Virus record (IMG/VR): IMGVR_UViG_3300044539_000107
Location: 1-20,613 of that record
DNA: 20,613 nt
Direction: 5' to 3' (one strand)
From: a virus
Each line of letters opens with the position of its first letter. Position 1 is the stretch's first letter. Under the pieces are notes generated by a model. That model had not been told where the DNA came from, searched no databases, and worked only from the letters and a program-made list of their open reading frames with translations. Below, piece after piece: positions 7,546 through 12,602 of this stretch. Position numbers and translations under genes: made by a program.

Positions 7546-9171
7546 ATGAGCACTCCAGTTTTAAACAATGGCCTCTTCCTACGTGATACGCAGTACAATG
7601 CGAGTTCACATGTAGATTCATATCACTTAGTGAATATGTTGAAAGATGCAGAACCAATGGACATGGGTCCAGTAGACATTTGGGCAATGACCCAAAAAGT
7701 TGAAATGCCTTTGTACCAATTATCATCTTTTGGTGGTAAAAACATCATCATGGTAGACAATGCCCGTGGTGAATACAAATGGCAAACGCCAGTATCTCAA
7801 GACTTAGCATATATCCTTGAAGATATTGAAAGTGAAAATGAGACAAAAGGTATTGACGGTACAACCTTCAAAATTAAAATCAACAGACGTGAATTTGGAC
7901 ATGGTGATATTATCACTTATGATAAATTCAACGGTGTTGAGATGTACATTACTGCAGATGATATCTTACCTATGGGTGATGGTTTTATCTACACAGTACA
8001 ATTAGTAAACAATGACAACTACAAATTCATGGACAACAAGTATTTAACACCACAAACTAAAGTGTTCCGTAAAGGTTCTGCTAGAGGTGAGTATGGTGAA
8101 AGATTCTCTGACATTCAGACTCGTGCTGGATTCCGTGAATTCTACAACTTCGTAGGAGGATCAGAAGCTCATGTACATTATTCTATCAGTTCTCGTGCTG
8201 ATATGATGATTAAAGGTGGAATGAATGCAGATGGTACAGTTCCTGTAACTGAGATCTGGAGAAACTTTGATAAATCAATGGATCCAGCAATCACTAAGAT
8301 TGAGGACATTGCATCAAGAATGGGTAAAGATTATTTGAAGCGTGCAGTAGGAAACGGTACTTTAACACGTACTTTCTTAACTACAATGGAAGCAGCTCAT
8401 TTAACTAAAATTGCTACAGATATTGAGACTTACTTAATGTGGGGTCATGGTGGTAAATTAAAACAAGACGGTCCAGATGACATGCGTTTATCTGTAGGTT
8501 TATGGAAACAGTTAGATAACTCATTCAAACGTGTGTACAATAAAGCTAATTTCTCTTTAGAGTTATTCCGTGGTGAGATTTATAACTTCTACGCAGGTCG
8601 TGTAGAATTTCAAGGTCCAGATCCTAAGCGTCAAGTTATTGTTCAAACAGGTATGGGTGGTATGCGTTTAGTAAATGAAGCTATCAAGCGTGAAGCTGTT
8701 AACTCAAGTTTATTAATTCAAGCTGCTAGCAATAATGGTATTGGTGCTATTACTGGTCAAGGTATGGACTTAAATTTTGGATTTGCATTTACATCTTACG
8801 TTATTCCATTCTTGGCTAACGTGAAATTTGTATTAAATCCAGCATTTGATAATTTACATACAAATGACATTGAGAACCCAATCATTGATGGTAACCCGTT
8901 ATCATCTTATTCATTCATTATCTTTGATATCACTGATACAGGAAATGACAACATCTTTATGTTGAAATTATCTTGGGATAATCAATTGAAATGGTGGTAC
9001 CAAAATGGTACTATGGATTACATGGGTCGTTCTCAAGGCTTCCAAAGTTCAGGTCAATTCAACGGTTACCGTGTGATGATGACTCAAACTATGCCAGCTA
9101 TCTGGGTTAAAGATCCAACTAAAGTGTTGAAAATTGTAATGAGAAATCCAATCACTGGAGGATCATTCTAA
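7546..9171 (+). CDS. Major capsid protein
   Basis: A 541-residue protein directly after the putative scaffold. It is mixed alpha/beta with no low-complexity parts, starting MSTPVLNNGLFLRDTQYN and ending MRNPITGGSF. Arginine is encoded 18 times by CGT and 6 times by AGA by my count, the reverse of most neighbours, which suggests very high expression. A G-rich mid-region (GMGGMRLVNEA) and a strand-rich C-terminal third would fit an HK97-type coat fold, but I cannot show that fold from sequence alone. Length is within the usual range for coat proteins of large Bacteroidota phages. The start follows an A-rich leader (AAAAACAAAAAAAAAGA) without Shine-Dalgarno. It is followed by a strong hairpin. 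Confidence 0.82.
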   Translation: MSTPVLNNGLFLRDTQYNASSHVDSYHLVNMLKDAEPMDMGPVDIWAMTQKVEMPLYQLSSFGGKNIIMVDNARGEYKWQTPVSQDLAYILEDIESENETKGIDGTTFKIKINRREFGHGDIITYDKFNGVEMYITADDILPMGDGFIYTVQLVNNDNYKFMDNKYLTPQTKVFRKGSARGEYGERFSDIQTRAGFREFYNFVGGSEAHVHYSISSRADMMIKGGMNADGTVPVTEIWRNFDKSMDPAITKIEDIASRMGKDYLKRAVGNGTLTRTFLTTMEAAHLTKIATDIETYLMWGHGGKLKQDGPDDMRLSVGLWKQLDNSFKRVYNKANFSLELFRGEIYNFYAGRVEFQGPDPKRQVIVQTGMGGMRLVNEAIKREAVNSSLLIQAASNNGIGAITGQGMDLNFGFAFTSYVIPFLANVKFVLNPAFDNLHTNDIENPIIDGNPLSSYSFIIFDITDTGNDNIFMLKLSWDNQLKWWYQNGTMDYMGRSQGFQSSGQFNGYRVMMTQTMPAIWVKDPTKVLKIVMRNPITGGSF

Positions 9172-9184
9172 TAAATCTAGGAAA

Positions 9185-9206
9185 GGGAGGAGAGCAATCT
9201 TCTCCC
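9185..9206 (+). terminator. GNRA-capped hairpin after the capsid gene
   Basis: GGGAGGAGA (9185-9193), loop GCAA (9194-9197), TCTTCTCCC (9198-9206): a nine-pair stem with one G-T wobble and a GNRA tetraloop, starting 13 bases after the capsid stop. The stem is far richer in G/C than its surroundings. No U-tract follows (TCACCTATTAA), so it is probably an mRNA 3'-end stabiliser, a processing site or an attenuating terminator rather than a full intrinsic terminator. Confidence 0.6.
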
Positions 9207-9220
9207 TCACCTATTAATAA

Positions 9221-9250
9221 ATGTCAGTCAAAAAATTAACCAACCAATAA
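9221..9250 (+). repeat. Duplicated leader element with micro-ORF, copy B
   Basis: Second copy of the leader found before the scaffold gene: ATGTCAGTCA at 9221-9230 and TAACCAACCAA at 9237-9247, spaced two bases wider than in copy A. Read as codons it gives a nine-residue micro-ORF, MSVKKLTNQ, ending at the TAA at 9248-9250, 17 bases before the ATG at 9268. Confidence 0.5.
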
Positions 9251-9267
9251 ACTTAAAACAAAAAATT

Positions 9268-10281
9268 ATGAGTGTAACAATAGTATCAACCCCGTATGAC
9301 GTAAAGAGTGGAGCAATAAGTGTAAAACCTTATTTTGATCCAACTACAAGTAACTTAGGCCTAGAAAAATATGGCTTATCACTTTATGATGGTGTATTTC
9401 ATGAAGAGCAATTAGCTTGTATAGAACGTAATGGGATTAAAAGATATATCACCGGCTTAAATGAATTTGCTCCAGAAGTAAAACTTATAGCTGATAAAGA
9501 AACTAGAGAAGCTAAGATTAAAGAAATCCGTACAGTAGTAGCACAACTTGAAAGAGAATTAGCTGCAAACATTATTGATGTAGATAGTCCTAACTTCTGG
9601 AATGAAGTAAAATTATTAAAACATGACAATGATGAATTTTGGAATAAAATTTCAATGCGTTGTGGTAATGACACTGTTCCTTTAGATCCTGCAAAAGATC
9701 CTTATGATTTAATCAAGTTATATGCAATTGAATCAGGTGGTTTTTCAATGATTGCTGCAAGTTATGATATTGCACGCACTAAAAACATAGCACCTAAATT
9801 TTATCTTGACAAATACATTAATACTGTATCCACTAAAACTGAAGTTACAAAAATCAAAAACAGAGCAATTTCTGAACTTGATAAGTTGTTTAACAAAAAC
9901 CAAAACAAGTTATTTTATATTGCTAAGTTGGTTGATGGTAATAGTGTACAGTACAAAAAATCTACACCAAATGATGTCATCTATGATAACATGGATAAAT
10001 TTATTAATGGATTAGGTATTGAGTCAAATCTTAAAAGAGCTGCACAGTCTTTCTTAGATGCTGTTGATTTAGATATGGAAACATTAAAAATCAGAGCAAT
10101 GATTAAAGATTCAACTTTTTACAAGATTCTTTCTGCAAAAGGTGATGGCTTTATTTATCATACATCAACAAATAGTCAAATGGGCCGCAACTCAGCAGAA
10201 TGTCTTGAGTACTTAAAGAACCCATTAAATGAATCTATCTTGTTAGAAATTACTAAGAAATTAGAAAAAAATTGGCAATAA
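9268..10281 (+). CDS. Uncharacterised head-associated protein
   Basis: A 337-residue soluble protein of unknown family that follows the capsid gene. The N-terminal 70 residues look beta-rich (VTIVSTPYDVKSGAISVKPY). Residues about 75-105 form a likely coiled helix (KETREAKIKEIRTVVAQLER), and the C-terminal half is mostly helical. It carries only three cysteines, unlike the later genes. The gene has its own leader and begins a short operon with the tiny basic genes, sharing the 14-base string ACTTAAAACAAAAA before its start and before the next gene. It could be a head decoration, head-fibre or internal head protein. No motif decides between these. Confidence 0.7.
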   Translation: MSVTIVSTPYDVKSGAISVKPYFDPTTSNLGLEKYGLSLYDGVFHEEQLACIERNGIKRYITGLNEFAPEVKLIADKETREAKIKEIRTVVAQLERELAANIIDVDSPNFWNEVKLLKHDNDEFWNKISMRCGNDTVPLDPAKDPYDLIKLYAIESGGFSMIAASYDIARTKNIAPKFYLDKYINTVSTKTEVTKIKNRAISELDKLFNKNQNKLFYIAKLVDGNSVQYKKSTPNDVIYDNMDKFINGLGIESNLKRAAQSFLDAVDLDMETLKIRAMIKDSTFYKILSAKGDGFIYHTSTNSQMGRNSAECLEYLKNPLNESILLEITKKLEKNWQ

Positions 10282-10298
10282 CTTAAAACAAAAATACA

Positions 10299-10469
10299 AT
10301 GGCTGGTACAATGAAAACCCAAAACAAATTCCCTGAAGTAGTGCAAAAGCCTACTCAATACAAAGGTGGTATGAATACATGTCCTACAGTAGTAACTAAT
10401 CCAACTCGTTATACAGGAGGTTTGAATAAAGCCGTTTGTGATGTACCAGCTGGTAAATTAAAAAAATAA
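10299..10469 (+). CDS. Tiny basic protein with internal repeat (56 aa)
   Basis: A 56-codon ORF beginning MAGTMKTQNK and ending AGKLKK, with eight Lys and one Arg against two acidic residues. It contains a tandem pair, KPTQYKGGMNTCP and NPTRYTGGLNKAVC (about residues 17-29 and 34-47), so the core is a PT(Q/R)YxGG(M/L)N motif duplicated at 17-residue spacing. The start lies 17 bases after the previous stop behind an A-rich leader. First of six tiny basic genes. Function unknown; it may be a packaged head protein. Confidence 0.65.
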   Translation: MAGTMKTQNKFPEVVQKPTQYKGGMNTCPTVVTNPTRYTGGLNKAVCDVPAGKLKK

Positions 10470-10473
10470 GATC

Positions 10474-10644
10474 ATGGCCGGACAAATGAAAACTGCAAAC
10501 GCTAAAGTTACAGCAGCTACAAAAGCTACTGGTAAACAACATGGTGCAAATGGTGTTGCTAAAAAGCAAACCAATATTAAAGCTAAATCTTCAGGTGGGG
10601 TAAACACTCCACCTAAAGGAGCTATACCTTCTAAGAAAAAGTAA
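10474..10644 (+). CDS. Tiny lysine-rich protein without acidic residues (56 aa)
   Basis: A 56-codon ORF four bases after the preceding gene. The product has 12 Lys, no Arg and no Asp or Glu, and is otherwise Ala/Gly/Thr-rich, ending SKKK. It starts MAGQMKTANAK, so its N-terminus matches that of the preceding gene (MAGTMKTQNK), which suggests duplication. It looks intrinsically disordered and histone-tail-like, so nucleic-acid binding is plausible. Its stop overlaps the next start in TAATG. Confidence 0.65.
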   Translation: MAGQMKTANAKVTAATKATGKQHGANGVAKKQTNIKAKSSGGVNTPPKGAIPSKKK

Positions 10645-10796
10645 TGGCTAAACCAGGATTATATGCAAATATTCACGCTAAAAAAGCCCGCATAGCAGCG
10701 GGCTCTGGCGAAAAAATGCGCAAGCCCAAAGCTAAAGGTGCTCCAACTAAACAATCATTTATTAACTCAGCTAAGACAGCTAAAAAGAAAAAATAA
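10644..10796 (+). CDS. Tiny basic protein of the NIHAK...SGEKMRKP type (50 aa)
   Basis: A 50-codon ORF whose ATG overlaps the previous stop. Core motif: GLYANIHAKKARIAAGSGEK followed by MRKPKAKGAP and a Lys-rich end (KTAKKKK); 13 Lys and 2 Arg against one Glu. I recognise this core from many small proteins or domain ends in aquatic phages, large DNA viruses and viromes, with no function known to me. Unlike its neighbours it uses GC-rich codons (GCC, CGC, GCG, GGC, CCC) and holds a perfect seven-pair GC hairpin, which suggests separate ancestry. Confidence 0.75.
   Translation: MAKPGLYANIHAKKARIAAGSGEKMRKPKAKGAPTKQSFINSAKTAKKKK
10685..10704 (+). other. GC-rich perfect hairpin inside a tiny gene
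   Basis: AGCCCGC (10685-10691), loop ATAGCA, GCGGGCT (10698-10704): seven perfect pairs, six of them G-C, preceded by six A. It is inside the coding region and is not followed by a T-tract. It stands out in DNA that is otherwise about two-thirds A/T. It may be a translation-modulating hairpin or merely a by-product of foreign GC-rich codons. Confidence 0.45.
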
Positions 10797-10798
10797 CT

Positions 10799-10948
10799 AT
10801 GGCAGATAAAAAGTGGATACAAAAAGCTACAGCTTCTATCAAAAGAAGAGGAACTGAAGGTAAGTGTACACCAATTACTAAACCAGGTTGCACAGGTAAA
10901 GCAAAAGCATTAGCTTTGACATTTAAGAAAATGGCTAAAAATAAATAA
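10799..10948 (+). CDS. Tiny basic protein of the GKCTPITKPGCT type (49 aa)
   Basis: A 49-codon ORF two bases after the previous stop. Core: KKWIQKATASIKRRGTEGKC, then TPITKPGCTGKAKALALTFK; 12 Lys and 2 Arg, with two cysteines eight residues apart in the core. I recognise this as a recurrent small viral module (W-I-Q, R-R-G-T-x-G-K-C, K-P-G-C-T) from aquatic phages and metagenomes, of unknown function. The spaced cysteines could bind metal or form a disulfide in the virion, which is speculation. Confidence 0.75.
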   Translation: MADKKWIQKATASIKRRGTEGKCTPITKPGCTGKAKALALTFKKMAKNK

Positions 10949-10949
10949 C

Positions 10950-11192
10950 ATGGCAAAAACTCCAAGCTGGCAAAGAAAAGAAGGTAAATCTCCTTCTGGT
11001 GGGTTAAACCAAAAAGGTAGAGACTCTTATAATAAAGCTAATCCCGGATCAAATCTTAAGGCTCCACAGCCTGAAGGAGGTCCTAGAAAAAAATCTTTTT
11101 GTGCTAGAATGTCTGGTGTAAAAGGACCAATGAAAAAACCTAATGGTGAACCTACAAGAAAAGCATTAGCACTTAGAAAATGGAAATGTTAA
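10950..11192 (+). CDS. Small basic SPSGGLN...KSFCARMSG...ALRKWKC protein (DUF6321-like)
   Basis: An 80-residue protein, one base after the previous stop, with 14 Lys and 6 Arg against 4 acidic residues. Motifs in order: SWQRKEGKSPSGGLNQKGR (6-24), GSNLKAPQPEGGPRKKSFCA (33-52), RMSGVKGPM (53-61) and a terminal ALRKWKC. I recognise this family strongly from cyanophages and other aquatic phages and believe it corresponds to the Pfam entry DUF6321; the entry number is from memory. No function is established to my knowledge. The Ser-Phe-Cys and the final Cys are conserved features in my recollection. Context suggests a virion-linked or DNA-binding role. Confidence 0.8.
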   Translation: MAKTPSWQRKEGKSPSGGLNQKGRDSYNKANPGSNLKAPQPEGGPRKKSFCARMSGVKGPMKKPNGEPTRKALALRKWKC

Positions 11193-11203
11193 AATAATAT
11201 ACT

Positions 11204-11374
11204 ATGAAAAAGAAACTGGCAAAAAAAGCTACAGGAGGATCAATCACTAAAACTGCAGGTAAAACTACTAGCGGTGTGATAAGCAATTATGAAAACTATA
11301 AAGCCCCTAAAACATTTGTTGGAGCAGCTCCTTCAAAAAAAATGGGTGGTTCAATTAAAAGTAAAAAATGTTAA
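11204..11374 (+). CDS. Tiny lysine-rich protein (56 aa)
   Basis: A 56-codon ORF beginning MKKKLAKKATGGS and ending SIKSKKC, with 14 Lys, no Arg and one Glu. Glycine pairs (GGS twice) flank a central aromatic part (YENYKAPKTF). Lys-rich GG(S)-bearing mini-proteins of this style occur near head genes of Bacteroidota phages in my memory. Its stop overlaps the start of the connector gene by seven bases (ATGTTAA), supporting that it is translated. Function unknown. Confidence 0.65.
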   Translation: MKKKLAKKATGGSITKTAGKTTSGVISNYENYKAPKTFVGAAPSKKMGGSIKSKKC

Positions 11375-12072
11375 ACTCAACAATACTTATAAAAGTAAAA
11401 CAACGCTTAAATAAGCTAGCCAGTAACGATTACGATAACATTCAAGACTGGCAAGTTATTGAAGCTTTTAATAAGGGTCAAGTAGATTGGTGCCGTAGAA
11501 ACTTACATGGCTTAAACATTGTAAAAGAAGGTGATGAACAATCCACTAGAAGAATTGATGATCTTCAACATTTATTAATAACTGTTAATTTAAATATCAA
11601 TGATCATAAAACTTATTATGAAAGTGTTGATATACCATTAGATTACCTTCAGTGGAAAAGAATTTCATCACAAGCTAAAAGTGAATGTTGCCCTGATCCA
11701 AAACCTATTGTTGTTTATTTAGCTGAACAAGGTAATCTTGATGAATTACTAAGAGACAAAAACAAAAATCCAAGCTTTGAATGGGGTGAAACATTTGCTA
11801 CATTTAAAGGTAATAAAATACAAATATACACAAACAATAAGTTTGAAATTGTTAACCCTACACTTACTTATTACAAACAACCCATAGGTATACAAATTGC
11901 AGGAGTACAAGATCCTTATACCGGAATAACACCAACTGTAGATGTTGAATCTAACTTTAAAGAAGATATGATTGAGCTATTAGTTGATGAATGTGCTAAA
12001 ATTATAGCTGGTGATATCGAATCTCAATTACAAATGCAAAGACAACAACAAGCTGTAGAAAATAATAACTAA
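11368..12072 (+). CDS. Probable head-tail connector (adaptor) protein
   Basis: A 234-residue protein with an N-terminal helical part (KVKQRLNKLASNDYDNIQDW, then EAFNKGQVDWCRRNLHG), a strand-rich middle (about 65-170) and a C-terminal helix (NFKEDMIELLVDECAKIIAG) ending in a Gln/Asn-rich tail. Helix, then beta domain, then a helix of the form (F)xEDxxELLVDxxxxxxAGD is the layout of adaptor/ring proteins that dock under the portal in podoviruses and crAss-like phages. It overlaps the last tiny basic gene by seven bases and is followed five bases later by the Dps-like gene. Assignment is from layout and position, not from a defining motif. Confidence 0.6.
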   Translation: MLNSTILIKVKQRLNKLASNDYDNIQDWQVIEAFNKGQVDWCRRNLHGLNIVKEGDEQSTRRIDDLQHLLITVNLNINDHKTYYESVDIPLDYLQWKRISSQAKSECCPDPKPIVVYLAEQGNLDELLRDKNKNPSFEWGETFATFKGNKIQIYTNNKFEIVNPTLTYYKQPIGIQIAGVQDPYTGITPTVDVESNFKEDMIELLVDECAKIIAGDIESQLQMQRQQQAVENNN

Positions 12073-12077
12073 ATATT

Positions 12078-12527
12078 ATGGAACAACAAAGATTTTTAAA
12101 AAGAGATGGTGGGGCAGCTGCTAAGTATAGCGCTCCAATAACAGGATCGGTAGATTCCATGACAGCTGCATGTGTATCAGAATTAATGAATGCTGCAACC
12201 GCCATCCACAAATTGCATTTAAAGGTAACAGGTGCAGGATCCTATGCTGCACATAAAGCTCTTAATGAGATTTATGATGCTTTACAAGGACATGCAGATG
12301 ACTTAGCTGAAGGGTATCAAGGAGATTCTGAGAAGTTACTTGTATATAAAGAAGTAGCACCAAAAACCTTAAATACAGTGGCTGAAGCTATTGATTATTT
12401 AAGAGAAATGTCTGAGATGGTAACAGGATTACAAGAGAAAATGCCTTACTCAGAAATAGTAAATGACTTAGATATGATTAAGTCAACAATTAACTCAGGT
12501 AAATATAAATTAATTTTCTTAAAATAA
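12078..12527 (+). CDS. Dps/ferritin-like helical protein
   Basis: A 149-residue helical protein. Residues 47-78 align without gaps to the ferroxidase region of E. coli Dps as I recall it: His47=His51, Gly52=Gly56, His59=His63, Asp74=Asp78, Glu78=Glu82, with the surrounding pattern H(x4)G(x6)H(x14)D(x3)E retained. Asp67 of Dps is replaced by Asn63, next to Glu64. Two later helices (about 96-146) would complete a four-helix bundle. The N-terminus (QQRFLKRDGG) is short and basic. In Dps the site lies between two subunits and oxidises iron inside a 12-mer shell that can also bind DNA. Short ferritin-like proteins occur in marine phages (I recall the label DUF5856, unverified). It lies between connector and major structural genes, so it may be a virion component or an iron-handling or DNA-protecting protein. 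Confidence 0.65.
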   Translation: MEQQRFLKRDGGAAAKYSAPITGSVDSMTAACVSELMNAATAIHKLHLKVTGAGSYAAHKALNEIYDALQGHADDLAEGYQGDSEKLLVYKEVAPKTLNTVAEAIDYLREMSEMVTGLQEKMPYSEIVNDLDMIKSTINSGKYKLIFLK

Positions 12528-12532
12528 ATTTG
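12525..12532 (+). promoter_or_regulatory. Candidate -7 element before the 557-aa structural gene
   Basis: TAAATTTG spans the stop codon of the Dps-like gene and matches the Bacteroidota TAnnTTTG consensus. It lies 70 bases upstream of the ATG at 12603, in a gap that also has a long A-rich leader (CTCAAAAAAACAAAAAACAAA). No upstream TTG at the usual distance is seen, so the call is weak. Confidence 0.22.
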
Positions 12533-12602
12533 GAAAAGTAATTTTAATTACATATATTAGTATTATCTATTTATTTATTAACTCAAAAAAACAAAAAACA
12601 AA

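Noticed and set aside
7418-7726. Antisense ORF of 102 codons across the scaffold-capsid gap
   Set aside because: Overlaps two well-supported genes and includes a Phe run from the A-rich leader. No leader or conservation evidence.
12538-12551. GTAATTTTAATTAC palindrome before the 557-aa gene
   Set aside because: An all-A/T inner stem with almost no loop. Weak, and expected by chance in this composition.
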